From: CALXXL01 sp964512385
Lineage (GTDB): Bacteria; Verrucomicrobiota; Lentisphaeria; Victivallales; Victivallaceae
Direction: 5' to 3'
Assembly (NCBI GenBank): GCA_964512385.1
Contig: CAZEHZ010000024.1
Coordinates: forward strand, 1-25,833
DNA length: 25,833 nt
Below are positions 1 to 9,004 of this stretch, piece after piece (the first letter of the stretch is position 1; the number at the start of each line of letters is the position of its first letter). A model generated the notes under the pieces. It was not told the origin of the DNA, did not search any database, and saw nothing but the letters and a program-made list of their open reading frames with translations. Position numbers and translations under genes: made by a program.

Positions 1-2
1 AT

Positions 3-3000
3 AACTCCAGCGTTGCAATTATGGGTGGAGCGTCCACCGGCTTGAATATCCGGATTTCCGGAAATATTTACTCCTCTCAGTATGCGATTTTTGCCGGTGA
101 AATTACGCCGACAGTTATTTATCGCTATGGAACAAATGATAATGTAACGATTGCCGCCGGGGCAACGGTAACGGGGGCCATTGAATTATATAATGGTGAT
201 AACTGCATTACTATTGACAGTAACGGCCGTTACGTTGGGAATATGTACACATCGCTCGGAACGTTGAATTTAACGTTTAAATTAAATGAAAAGACTTTTA
301 CCGGCGAAGTCGGTGATGTTAATGAAGCCATTTGCACGCTGAATGCGGATTATACACTGTTGTCTTCTACCACCACGATTACCGTAGACGTGAATGATTG
401 CGCTGTCGGTAAAGAGTATGTGCTGATTGAAGACAGCGAAATGGATTTTGATAAGTGGGCGCGCCGTGAAATTGCCGTATGTTATCAGGGACGCACGATC
501 AGTATGGTTTTGGGGCAGACATATAAGGATAATTCCATGTCGCTCAAAACTAATATCAGCGATGACGGCCGCATTACCTTTACTGTGGAAGATTTGAAAC
601 CAGAAACATATGCTCCGGTGAAAGGCGTTTCTACTTGGCTGTATAAGAACGATACCACCAAGGAAAGCTATATCGTATTGGATTGGGCCGGAACTGCCGC
701 TACCAGCTATTATGTGCTGGAATACAGCATCGATGGCGGCAAAACGGTTGAAGTGCAAATCAGCGGTAAAGAAGAAGAGTTCCATTTGACCAATGTTGAC
801 CAAGGCAGCAAGGTTTCTTGGCGTATCCGTAAGCTTAGCACTACTAATAAGTTGAGCGAATGGAGCGAAGTTCATAACTTTGAGGTCGCCGTAGATGGTT
901 CCAGTATTAAGAATCTGGGCAATACTTCTTATATCAATCAGGGAACGGCTGAAACCGGTACCTCCGTGGTCAATGTCAGCTGGTCTACACCGGACTCGGT
1001 ATATGATATTGAAAGCTATGAAGTATGGTATGTGACCAACCCGAAAAATGAAGCACCGGACTGGAATGACCCAAGTTTGACTTTTGCCAGTAAGAAGGTT
1101 TCCGGTAATTTTGCGTTGATCTCCGGCTTGAACAATATGGATTATGTGTTCTGGCGGGTGCGGGCAATTGACAGCAATGGCGGCGTAAGCGATTGGTCCT
1201 ACGGCGATACATTGCGCGTATATGTCGGCGATACCACGGCTCCGGAATTTGATGTTACATCGGTTACTACGGTGGTTTCGTTTGATGCAACCAAGCCGAT
1301 GGACTCGATTATGAATGTTTCGGTTTCTTGGAAGCCGGCGGTGGATGTGGACGGCAAGTCCGGCGTGGCCGGTTATGAAATCAGCTATCGCAAGGTAAAT
1401 GAGGCCGGTGAAGCAATCGGCGACTGGATTACCGTGCGTACTGATGCCAACTCTACTAAATGGTCCGGCTCTATGGCCAACGGACTGTATGAATGGAAGA
1501 TTAATGTGTCCGACTATGCCGGTAATAAGTCGAAGGACTATGTCGGCAGTTTGTGGCGCGGCGACTATATCGCCCCGATCTTCCAGTATGGCGCAAATAT
1601 GGAAGCCGATGTCGTGTTTAGCGGCAAGGGAAATAATAATATTACCTTAACGTGGAATGCCGCCAGCGATACGGCGACCGACTTTGTTTACCAGTCCGGC
1701 CTGAAGGGTTATACTTTGTACTATAAAGTTGACGGCATGGATGACAGTAAGGCGATTAAGGTAGAGTTGGGCAAGAATGCCGTAAGCTATAATTTCAGCA
1801 GCATGAAGCAGGAATTGACCGACGGCAAATACAAATGGTGGCTGGTGGCGGAAGATAATGCCGGTAACAAACTTACTACCGAGCAGGCCGACTTTTCAGT
1901 TGATACCACGGCTCCGACCGGCGGTTTGGATGGAGACGTTTTCCCGCCCAAGATTACTGCTACTTTAACCACGGTTATTAAAACTAATAACAATGGCGTG
2001 AGCTATGCAGTAACCACCGCCACCAATGTTAAAGTAACCTTTTCATTACCGGGCATTTATGAAGATGCGAACGATGTCTATTACGTAGTACAGTTCTGCG
2101 GTAATGACCTGTTCAGCGAAAATGTATACGAAATCGAAGTTCCGTACATTGAAGGCAATACGGAATTTACCCTGGGCGGCACCGACTTTAAATACAGCGC
2201 CGGCGCTCTGGCCAAGATGGGAACGGTTCACTGGCGTATTGCCGCCAAGGACTCCATCGGCAATCAGACGGCACAGTGGTATCAGGAAGGTTCTTTCAAA
2301 ATGGAAACTGCGAATGGCACCAAACTGGAAGATAACGAAGCACCGACTAAGGTACTTACTCTTGATGCCGCAACTGAAGGCGAAAAGATTACCTTCACAT
2401 GGAGCGGCGCTAAAGACCATTTCGGGATTAAATACTATGAATTGATGTTTGTCGGGGTTGACGGCACCAAGGGGTCGTTCACGATTTCCAACATTGATGA
2501 ATCTAAGTACGTCAGCTCCACCTTAAAAGAAGGTACCTATAAGTGGAAAGTGGCGGCGGTTGACTGGGCCGGTCTAAAGAGCGACTGGAGCAGCAGCGCA
2601 GATATTATTATCGACGTCACCAATCCGGAATTCAATACCGACAGTGTTAAGGCGTCTTTGCTGAATCGTGATATCTGTATCTCGTGGGATGCGGCAACCG
2701 ACAATGTTAAGGTGGCGGAATATGAAGTCCGTTACTCTACATGGGACGCTGTAGCCGGCGGTTATGTGGCGTGGCAAACCACTCATGTGGATGCTAAAAC
2801 CTTGAATTTATGGTTGAATAATCGTTCCGACGGCAGTTTGGCTTATCAGGTGCGGGCGGTTGACAGCAAGGGCAACGCTTCGGATTGGAGCGAAAAACAG
2901 TATATTACTGTAGATACCAATAACGATCCGGGCAGTACGTTTGCTACCGCTAAGCAGGCGGTTTGGAACATGGAATATGACCAGGTTATCGGCCGCAGTG

Positions 3001-4712
3001 ACGCTGTGGACATGTACAAGTATACTTTGACCAGTGCCGGACAGGTTACTTTTACCATCAGTGATGTTTTGGGCGAAATTGTGGCCCGCAGCGGCGTAAA
3101 AGTGGCATTATTTAATGCGGCCGGCAAACAGTTAAAGTCAATTTCGGTATCCGGCAAGAGCAAGGATAAGACCATCAAATTGTTGTTGGATATTACCTCC
3201 GGCGGGGACTATTATCTGAAGGTTACTCCGGGCAGCAGCAATTCAAACAAGAATTTGGCGGATTATACCGTTAGCGGAGAGGTTGACTACTTCCCGGAAG
3301 CTACCGGAAATAACAGTCTGGCCCAGGCTGAAAAGGTTGTTTTGGACGGCAATGGAGCCGCTACTTTGACCGGTTGGGTGGGCTTTGGTAATGCGTCTCA
3401 GTATTATATGCTGGATGCCGCCGGCGCCGGAGAGGTAACCGTAACTATTTCCGGGCTGGACAGCAAGGCGGCGGTGGCGTTATATGACGCTAACGGCAAA
3501 CGCATTAAATCGTTGTCGGTATCCGGCGACAAGGTGGTATTTAACCGCCAGTTGATTGCCGGCGACTTCTATTTGTCCGTTACCAGCGGCGACAAGGGCA
3601 AGGGTAAGTATAATACCGATTATACCGTAACCGTAACCGACAAATACTTCCCGGAACCGAGCGAAAACAGTACATTTGAAACTGCCGCAAAGGTGGCTTT
3701 GAATCCGTTGGGCGGGGCTGGATTTACCGGTTGGGTCGGCTATGGCGATGCGGTGGATTACTATGAAATTCAGGCGATGGCGGCGGGCGAATTCTCGCTG
3801 TCGATTGCTGATTTGGATACCAAGGTAACAGTAACATTGTTTGACGCCAATGGTAAGAAAATTAAGTCGGCATCGGTAAAAGATGACAAGGTGGTATTCA
3901 GTAATCTGCTGGTGTCCGGCAAGGTTTATGTTTCAATTACCAGCGGTGATAAGGGTAAGGGCAAGTACAATACCGATTATACGGTAACGGTAACCGATAA
4001 GTACTTCCCGGCGGCCACCAATGATAATACCTTTGATACGGCTAACGTGTTGAATTTTGTTGACGGCGTAGCCGCAGTGAAAGATGGCTGGGTTGGTTTC
4101 GGCGATGCTTATGATACCTATAAAATTGCGGCAAGCAATGCCAGCATGCTGAACTTGTCCATCAGTGGCTTGACTTCTAAGGTAACGGTAACGTTGTTTG
4201 ATGCCAACGGCAAGAAGATTAAGAACGTTAATGTGAAGAAAGACGGTTTGGTATTTACCGATTTGCTGTTAACCGGCAATGTCAGCTACATTCGGATTGG
4301 CAGCGGCGATAAGGGCAAGGGTAAGAACAATACCAATTATCAGCTGGAAATTACGGATGAATTGTTGCCGGCGGCGAGTGCAAATAATAGCTTTGCTTCG
4401 GCCTTTGAACTGGATTTCAGTGATGATAAATTGGCGTCGGCTTCTGACTGGGTAGGATATGGCGACACTAAGGACTATTATAAGTTTGAAGTGGCGGCAG
4501 ACGGCTCGGTGGCGTTGGATCTGGATTACGATGATAACAGCTTAAAGTTGGGATCTCAGATTAAGTTGAACATGTATGACGAAGCCGGAAAGCGACTGAG
4601 CTTGAAGAATTACTCCTGCGATGTTACAGCCGGTGTATATTATGTAGCGGTAGAAATTTCTGATGGTAAGAAATATAATACCAACTACGATTTGGATATT
4701 AAACTGGCGTAA
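3..4712 (+). CDS. Giant FN3/PPC-repeat surface or secreted protein, 5' truncated
   Basis: The frame is open from the window edge, with no stop before the first Met at base 21, so the true start lies outside; at least 1,563 residues are present (numbering from that Met). Residues 1-110 show short hydrophobic steps with N/G turns, like the end of a beta-helix passenger. FN3-like modules follow at about 200-293, 305-403, 404-514, 515-627, 628-770, 771-864 and 865-964, many opening with D-x-T/x-A-P and closing with S-[DE]-W-S. From 965 come five PPC-like units (N-[ST]-[FL]-x-x-A, then GWVGxGDxxDYY), the last four spaced 119-120 residues apart. The protein ends inside the fifth unit, without a sorting tail or autotransporter barrel. 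FN3 and PPC modules are typical of exported adhesins and polymer-degrading enzymes; I see no catalytic domain in this part. Which export route it uses is unknown. The reading frame is secure; function is inferred only as cell-surface or extracellular. Confidence 0.85.
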   Translation, partial: NSSVAIMGGASTGLNIRISGNIYSSQYAIFAGEITPTVIYRYGTNDNVTIAAGATVTGAIELYNGDNCITIDSNGRYVGNMYTSLGTLNLTFKLNEKTFTGEVGDVNEAICTLNADYTLLSSTTTITVDVNDCAVGKEYVLIEDSEMDFDKWARREIAVCYQGRTISMVLGQTYKDNSMSLKTNISDDGRITFTVEDLKPETYAPVKGVSTWLYKNDTTKESYIVLDWAGTAATSYYVLEYSIDGGKTVEVQISGKEEEFHLTNVDQGSKVSWRIRKLSTTNKLSEWSEVHNFEVAVDGSSIKNLGNTSYINQGTAETGTSVVNVSWSTPDSVYDIESYEVWYVTNPKNEAPDWNDPSLTFASKKVSGNFALISGLNNMDYVFWRVRAIDSNGGVSDWSYGDTLRVYVGDTTAPEFDVTSVTTVVSFDATKPMDSIMNVSVSWKPAVDVDGKSGVAGYEISYRKVNEAGEAIGDWITVRTDANSTKWSGSMANGLYEWKINVSDYAGNKSKDYVGSLWRGDYIAPIFQYGANMEADVVFSGKGNNNITLTWNAASDTATDFVYQSGLKGYTLYYKVDGMDDSKAIKVELGKNAVSYNFSSMKQELTDGKYKWWLVAEDNAGNKLTTEQADFSVDTTAPTGGLDGDVFPPKITATLTTVIKTNNNGVSYAVTTATNVKVTFSLPGIYEDANDVYYVVQFCGNDLFSENVYEIEVPYIEGNTEFTLGGTDFKYSAGALAKMGTVHWRIAAKDSIGNQTAQWYQEGSFKMETANGTKLEDNEAPTKVLTLDAATEGEKITFTWSGAKDHFGIKYYELMFVGVDGTKGSFTISNIDESKYVSSTLKEGTYKWKVAAVDWAGLKSDWSSSADIIIDVTNPEFNTDSVKASLLNRDICISWDAATDNVKVAEYEVRYSTWDAVAGGYVAWQTTHVDAKTLNLWLNNRSDGSLAYQVRAVDSKGNASDWSEKQYITVDTNNDPGSTFATAKQAVWNMEYDQVIGRSDAVDMYKYTLTSAGQVTFTISDVLGEIVARSGVKVALFNAAGKQLKSISVSGKSKDKTIKLLLDITSGGDYYLKVTPGSSNSNKNLADYTVSGEVDYFPEATGNNSLAQAEKVVLDGNGAATLTGWVGFGNASQYYMLDAAGAGEVTVTISGLDSKAAVALYDANGKRIKSLSVSGDKVVFNRQLIAGDFYLSVTSGDKGKGKYNTDYTVTVTDKYFPEPSENSTFETAAKVALNPLGGAGFTGWVGYGDAVDYYEIQAMAAGEFSLSIADLDTKVTVTLFDANGKKIKSASVKDDKVVFSNLLVSGKVYVSITSGDKGKGKYNTDYTVTVTDKYFPAATNDNTFDTANVLNFVDGVAAVKDGWVGFGDAYDTYKIAASNASMLNLSISGLTSKVTVTLFDANGKKIKNVNVKKDGLVFTDLLLTGNVSYIRIGSGDKGKGKNNTNYQLEITDELLPAASANNSFASAFELDFSDDKLASASDWVGYGDTKDYYKFEVAADGSVALDLDYDDNSLKLGSQIKLNMYDEAGKRLSLKNYSCDVTAGVYYVAVEISDGKKYNTNYDLDIKLA
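2913..4709 (+). repeat. Five tandem PPC-like units within the giant gene
   Basis: Equivalent positions fall at 3291, 3648, 4005 and 4365 (TTC or TTG codon before P-[EA]), a period of 357, 357 and 360 bases; the first unit is slightly longer (126 residues). Units two and three end in the same lysine/glycine-rich block GDKGKGKYNTDYTVTVTDKY, yet their codons differ at many third positions. The repeat is therefore old at DNA level and conserved at protein level. It is coding sequence, not a CRISPR or satellite. Confidence 0.85.
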
Positions 4713-4740
4713 TTTCAGTTTAAAATCTGTGTAGTTTCTA

Positions 4741-4776
4741 AAGCTCCGATTGGTTATGCCGGTCGGAGCTTTTTTT
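4741..4776 (+). terminator. Rho-independent terminator of the giant surface-protein gene
   Basis: A 9-bp perfect stem, AAGCTCCGA (4741-4749) with TCGGAGCTT (4763-4771), encloses a 13-base loop and runs into seven T residues (4770-4776). It sits 28 bp after the TAA stop, as expected for the end of this transcript. Confidence 0.88.
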
Positions 4777-4796
4777 CGGTATGGCTTATAAACTTG

Positions 4797-4908
4797 GCGA
4801 CCAGGCATAAGACATAGTTCTATGCGGCAAATCTTACATTTATTTATGTGTTTTGTGGAATTTAACATTTTGATTGTTAAGTGTATAGCCGGTTTTGCGT
4901 TATCGACT
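4797..4908 (+). repeat. Interspersed repeat, full copy A (112 bp)
   Basis: This segment matches the reverse complement of 25708-25819 over 112 bases without a gap, with about 18 mismatches by my count (about 84 %). Both start GCGACCAGGCATAA and end TTTTGCRTTATCGACT. Near the head, CATAAGAC and GTTCTATG can form a small hairpin around ATA, imperfectly. It lies between a terminator and the purA promoter, so it is not needed for either gene. No open reading frame is conserved between the copies. The rest of this 383-bp gene-free gap holds the purA promoter and, at 4960-4997, a GC-rich block with two T tracts but no convincing hairpin. Confidence 0.8.
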
Positions 4909-5008
4909 TTGCTATTGCCGGTAAAATATTTAGCCGGATTTGTATTACCTGCTGAAGCATGATGCCGGGGCCGGAGCGTTTTTTGCGGGTTTTTTTTGCT
5001 TTCAGAGG

Positions 5009-5037
5009 TTGCTAAATTGGGTGCAGCATGATATATT
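5009..5037 (+). promoter_or_regulatory. Predicted sigma-70 type promoter for purA
   Basis: TTGCTA (5009-5014) and TATATT (5032-5037) are separated by 17 bases, about 58 bp before the purA start. The same -10 hexamer recurs at four other gene starts in the window. Confidence 0.55.
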
Positions 5038-5095
5038 ATCCCTTTCGGAATAATAAGTGTTTTTATTTTTTTAATATATAGCAGGAGCGTGTTCA

Positions 5096-6370
5096 ATGGC
5101 TGTAGATGTACTTATTGGCGCCCAGTGGGGTGACGAAGGTAAAGGTAAACTTATTGACGTTCTGACCCGTGATGTGGATGTGGTAGTACGTTTTCAAGGC
5201 GGCAGTAATGCCGGCCATACGGTGGAAATCGGCAGTGAAAAGTATGTTTTACACTTGGTGCCGTCGGGGATTTTTCGCAAAAATGTAACCTGTATCGTGG
5301 GTAATGGCGTAGTAGTGGATCCGATCGGTTTAATGGCCGAAATGAAAGCCTTGGCTGAGCGCGGGTTGGATGTTAACCAGATTCAGCTTTCGACCAATGC
5401 ACATTTGATTTTCTGCTACCATCGGGAATTTGACGCTTTACAGGAAGCGGCGTTGGCGGCCGGTAAAAAGATTGGTACTACTAAGCGCGGTATCGGCCCC
5501 GCATATGCCGATAAAGCCTACCGCAGCGGTATCCGGGCCGGCGAATTGTGCGATTTGCCCCGTTTGGAAATGTTGTTCCGTGAACAGGCCGCAAAATATA
5601 ACACCAAGTTTGTTGAAGCCGGAATGACGGCACTGGATATTGATGAAAAATGGCTGGAACTTAAAGTTGCCGCCGAATATCTGGCTCCATTCGTGGCCGA
5701 TACGGTTTATTCTGTAAATATGGCGATTAAAGCCGGCAAAAAAGTCTTGTGTGAAGGTGCGCAGGGTACTTTGCTGGATATTGACCATGGTACTTATCCG
5801 TTTGTTACCAGCAGTACCACCATGTCCGGCGGGGCTTGCGGCGGTGCCGGGATTGCTCCGCGCAATATCGGTACGGTGTGGGGCGTAATGAAGGCCTACT
5901 GCACTCGTGTGGGCGAGGGCCCGTTCCCCACGGAATTATTTGATGAAGTCGGCGAACAGTTGCGTTCTGCCGGTGGCGAATTCGGGGCAACTACCGGGCG
6001 GCCGCGCCGTTGCGGTTGGTATGACGCCGTGGCCGGAGCTTACTCCTGCACCTTGAATGGTATCGACAAAATGGCAATTACCAAGTTGGACGTTTTAGAC
6101 GGATTTGAAACTTTGAAGATTTGCGTTGCCTACGATGTTGACGGGGTAAGACATGATTTTTATCCGTCGGATACGGCTAAGTTGGCTAAGGCTAAACCGA
6201 TTTATGAGACTATGCCGGGGTGGAATTGCTCTACTGCCAATGCACGCAGTATGGCGGATTTGCCGGAAAACGCCCGTAAATATTTGGCCCGTATCGTTGA
6301 GTTGGTGGAGGCTAAAATCGGCATCGTGTCGGTTGGGCCGAAACGTGACCAGACGTTCATGGTTGATTAA
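5096..6370 (+). CDS. purA: Adenylosuccinate synthetase (PurA)
   Basis: The enzyme joins IMP and aspartate with GTP to give adenylosuccinate, the first step from IMP to AMP, in the cytoplasm. At 424 residues it has the family's usual length. Visible landmarks are the GDEGKGK loop at 12-18 with catalytic Asp13, GGSNAGHT with His41, GTTKRGIGPAYADK, EGAQGTLLDIDHGTYPFVTS, TTGRPRRCGWYDAV and the C-terminal SVGPKRDQTF, so nothing essential is missing. An AGGAG box lies 8 bases before the ATG. It starts a run of four same-strand genes; rodA begins 23 bases after its stop. Identification is certain from these signatures. Confidence 0.98.
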   Translation: MAVDVLIGAQWGDEGKGKLIDVLTRDVDVVVRFQGGSNAGHTVEIGSEKYVLHLVPSGIFRKNVTCIVGNGVVVDPIGLMAEMKALAERGLDVNQIQLSTNAHLIFCYHREFDALQEAALAAGKKIGTTKRGIGPAYADKAYRSGIRAGELCDLPRLEMLFREQAAKYNTKFVEAGMTALDIDEKWLELKVAAEYLAPFVADTVYSVNMAIKAGKKVLCEGAQGTLLDIDHGTYPFVTSSTTMSGGACGGAGIAPRNIGTVWGVMKAYCTRVGEGPFPTELFDEVGEQLRSAGGEFGATTGRPRRCGWYDAVAGAYSCTLNGIDKMAITKLDVLDGFETLKICVAYDVDGVRHDFYPSDTAKLAKAKPIYETMPGWNCSTANARSMADLPENARKYLARIVELVEAKIGIVSVGPKRDQTFMVD

Positions 6371-6393
6371 TTATCCCAAGTTAGGCTGCGGCA

Positions 6394-7569
6394 ATGCCAC
6401 TGTTCGTTCCCGATAAGGATGAGGAAAGACGCCACGGATTATTGACTCCGTTATGGCGTTTTCTGGGCAGTTTTGATTTTATTCAAATTGCCGGAGCCGT
6501 AACTTTAATGGCCATTGGCCTGACCTTTATTTGGTCTACTGGAATTCAGACCGGCACCACCGGAAACTGGATTCGGCAGTTGATTTGGATGGGGTTCGGC
6601 GGTGGTCTTTTTTTTATTTGTGCCAACTTTAATTACCGGTATCTGCTGCCGTTGGCGCCATTTATGTATGCGGCGGGATTGTTGCTGCTGATATTAGTGC
6701 TGTTTTCGCCACCGATTAACAACGCCCGAAGTTGGCTCAGTATCCCCGGACTCGGTATCCGACTGCAACCGTCTGAAATCGGTAAAGTAAGTACGATTAT
6801 TATGCTGGCCGGAGTGATGGCGGCGCCTCGATTCAATATTTTAAAATTCCGGCACTGGCTTTTTGCCGCCGGAATTACGGTTTTACCCATGTGGCTGATT
6901 GTGGTGGAGCCGGACTTCGGCAGTGCGTTTGTGCTGGTGCCGATATTGTTGTTTATGCTGTTCGCCGCTGGAATTCGTTATAAATGGGTTCTGTGCGGCT
7001 TGGCGGCGGCGATGATTATTATTCCGCTGGTGGTGATAAATGAGGTTAAAGAGTACAAGCCGCTGTTAAAGTCGTATCAGCGGGACCGGATTATTACGTT
7101 TTTGGATCCGAATGTAGATCCGCACGGGTCGGGATATAATTTGCGGCAGGCACGTTTGGCGGTAGGTTCCGGCGGCTGGTTCGGCAAAGGCATTGGCGAA
7201 GGCACGTTAAGCGGACTGGGATATCTGCCGAAAGCGGTAACGAATAACGATTTTATTTTTTCGGTTATCGCTGAAGAAACCGGATTTGCCGGAGTCAGTT
7301 TGCTGTTATTGGCGGAGCTGGTGTTGCTGTTGTCATGCTTAAGAATTGCGTTTTTGGCCGCCGATGCTTTTGGGTGCTATGTGGCGGTGGGGATGACGGC
7401 ACTGCTGTTTTGCCACTCATATATCAATATCGGCATGTGTATCGGGCTGGCGCCGATTAGCGGACTGCCGTTGCCGCTGGTGAGTTTTGGAGGGTCGTTT
7501 ATGGCAATGAATTTGGGCACATTAGGAATATTACAGTCGATTTACCGTTACCGCAAGGAGGAGATATAA
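6394..7569 (+). CDS. rodA: SEDS peptidoglycan glycosyltransferase, RodA/FtsW family
   Basis: SEDS proteins polymerise lipid II into glycan strands in the inner membrane, RodA with PBP2 for cell elongation. The 391-residue product has about ten hydrophobic segments after a short charged N-terminus. Family landmarks are ARSW (Trp114) with IRLQPSEIGK, EPDFGSA, SYQRDRIITFLDP, GSGYNLRQARLAVGSGG, the loop NNDFIFSVIAEETG with Asp286 at the position of the essential extracellular Asp, and the closing GLPLPLVSFGGS. The total length and the YNLRQARLAVGSGG loop favour RodA over FtsW. The start has a poor ribosome-binding site, but no better Met precedes the first membrane segment. Its TAA overlaps the next ATG by one base, pointing to translational coupling. 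No mreBCD or PBP2 gene is in the window. Confidence 0.92.
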   Translation: MPLFVPDKDEERRHGLLTPLWRFLGSFDFIQIAGAVTLMAIGLTFIWSTGIQTGTTGNWIRQLIWMGFGGGLFFICANFNYRYLLPLAPFMYAAGLLLLILVLFSPPINNARSWLSIPGLGIRLQPSEIGKVSTIIMLAGVMAAPRFNILKFRHWLFAAGITVLPMWLIVVEPDFGSAFVLVPILLFMLFAAGIRYKWVLCGLAAAMIIIPLVVINEVKEYKPLLKSYQRDRIITFLDPNVDPHGSGYNLRQARLAVGSGGWFGKGIGEGTLSGLGYLPKAVTNNDFIFSVIAEETGFAGVSLLLLAELVLLLSCLRIAFLAADAFGCYVAVGMTALLFCHSYINIGMCIGLAPISGLPLPLVSFGGSFMAMNLGTLGILQSIYRYRKEEI

Positions 7570-9002
7570 TGAGCGAAACAACAAGTATGCCGCAAGGGTT
7601 GGTTTGGGATATTTTCAGCGAAATTTGCCGGATTCCTCATCCGTCCGGGCATGAAGAAAAACTGGCGGCGTGGGTGGCGGATTTTGCCCGGCGGCATGGG
7701 TGGCGGGTTTCACACAGTAAGGGCGGCTTGTTGCTTGAACGTGCCGCCGCACCGGGGTTCGAGGCGGCGCCGTCAATTATTTTGCAAGGGCATTTGGATA
7801 TGGTTCCGCAGGCGGTTGACCCTCATCATGATATGCGGACGGCGCCGGTTATGGTGGAGCGTTCCGATGACTGGCTGCATACCGGCGGGCGGACAACGTT
7901 AGGCGCCGATAACGGCATCGGTTTGGCTTTGAGCCTGGCCGCTATGGTGGAGGCGGCGCCGGGCGGGAAGTTGTCGGCGGTGTTTACCACTGAAGAAGAG
8001 ACCGGCTTGACCGGCGCAAAATTTTTACCGGATGAGTTTTTACAGGCCGATTATCTGCTTAATCTGGATTCGGAAGAAGAGGGCGAGTTTACGATTGGCT
8101 GTGCCGGTGGCGCCAGAATTAAGGCCTTTATGCCGTTGGAAGTAGTGGAAGTTCCGGCCGGATATACCGGGGTGGAGTTAAAACTGTCCGGCTTGCGCGG
8201 CGGACATTCCGGCAGTGATATCAATAAGAAACGCGGCAATGCGTTGAAAATTATGAGTGAAGTTTTGGCGGCGTTGCCGGACTGCCCGGTGGCGGAGTTT
8301 TCCGGCGGAACCCTCAGTAATGTAATTCCATCGGCGGCAACGGCGGTGATTGCGGCGGCGGAAATTGGGGATATTGACCGCTGTATTGAGCCGGTTTTGG
8401 CTAAGTATCGGAACGAATGGGGCGGAAATGCGGTCCAATTAACCGTACAGGCTTGCCCGACGGCAACTCCGGAAATGGTTTGGAGTAATAAATGCCGGGC
8501 GGCGGTACTGGCGGCATTGGCCGAAGTTCCGGCGGGAATTGTGGCCGAAAATGCCGTTTGGCAGGTTCCGGCGGTGTCTAATAATCTGGCCAAAGTGGAG
8601 CAGAACGGCAACGAGTTGATGGTTTTATTGTCGCAACGAGCCTTGGCGGATGACGAGCGTGAGGCGTTGACGGCTAAGATTAAGAGGATTTTTGAAAAGA
8701 ATCAGGCTCGTGTGGAGTGCGGCGAGTTTTATCCGGGCTGGGTTCCGGCGGAACAGTCCGAATTATTAGACAAAACCGTGGCGGTCTATCGCCGGATGTA
8801 TGATGTGGAGCCGAAAATAACGGTGATTCACGCCGGATTGGAGTGCGGTATTCTGGCCGGAAAAAATTCAACATTGCAAATGATTTCGTTCGGTCCGCAA
8901 ATGCATAATGTGCATTCGGTCAATGAAAAAGTAAGTATTGAAAGTACCGGGCGCAGTTTTGTCTTTTTAAAGCAACTTTTGGCTGAACTTTGGCGGAGGT
9001 AA
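7569..9002 (+). CDS. pepD: Aminoacyl-histidine dipeptidase (PepD-like, M20 metallopeptidase)
   Basis: PepD-type enzymes are cytoplasmic di-zinc peptidases that split dipeptides such as Xaa-His. The 477-residue length fits the family. The metal and catalytic residues are in place: GHLDMV (His75, Asp77), TLGADNGIG (Asp114), FTTEEETGLTGA (Glu143/144), LNLDSEEEGEFTIGCAGG, the GLRGGHSGSDI stretch, HAGLECGI, and FGPQMHNVHSVNEKV with the last His ligand. An AAGGAGG box at 7556-7562 serves the ATG, which overlaps the rodA stop. The next gene's ribosome-binding site lies inside its final codons. True substrate preference cannot be read from the sequence. Confidence 0.93.
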   Translation: MSETTSMPQGLVWDIFSEICRIPHPSGHEEKLAAWVADFARRHGWRVSHSKGGLLLERAAAPGFEAAPSIILQGHLDMVPQAVDPHHDMRTAPVMVERSDDWLHTGGRTTLGADNGIGLALSLAAMVEAAPGGKLSAVFTTEEETGLTGAKFLPDEFLQADYLLNLDSEEEGEFTIGCAGGARIKAFMPLEVVEVPAGYTGVELKLSGLRGGHSGSDINKKRGNALKIMSEVLAALPDCPVAEFSGGTLSNVIPSAATAVIAAAEIGDIDRCIEPVLAKYRNEWGGNAVQLTVQACPTATPEMVWSNKCRAAVLAALAEVPAGIVAENAVWQVPAVSNNLAKVEQNGNELMVLLSQRALADDEREALTAKIKRIFEKNQARVECGEFYPGWVPAEQSELLDKTVAVYRRMYDVEPKITVIHAGLECGILAGKNSTLQMISFGPQMHNVHSVNEKVSIESTGRSFVFLKQLLAELWRR

Positions 9003-9004
9003 AA

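Noticed and set aside
3291..4400. Regular 357-360 base repeats considered as satellite or CRISPR
   Set aside because: The repeats are in frame, encode PPC-like domains and differ mainly at third codon positions.
4960..4997. Possible second terminator with two T tracts before purA
   Set aside because: The GC-rich block before the T tracts does not form a stem with an acceptable loop, and there is no gene just upstream that would need it.
4542..5096. Minus-strand open frame of 184 codons across the gap before purA
   Set aside because: It runs through the 3' end of the giant gene, its terminator, the repeat and the purA promoter. Its product is rich in Lys/Asn without a domain pattern and there is no sign of selection on its codons.
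8051..8611. Long antisense open frames inside pepD, purA, carB and lacZ
   Set aside because: They are shadows of clearly coding genes on the other strand; none has a ribosome-binding site or a recognisable domain.
8990..9004. TTG start extending the IorA-like lipoprotein by five residues
   Set aside because: The ATG at 9005 has GGAGG at proper spacing and gives a regular lipoprotein signal peptide; the TTG lies upstream of that ribosome-binding site.
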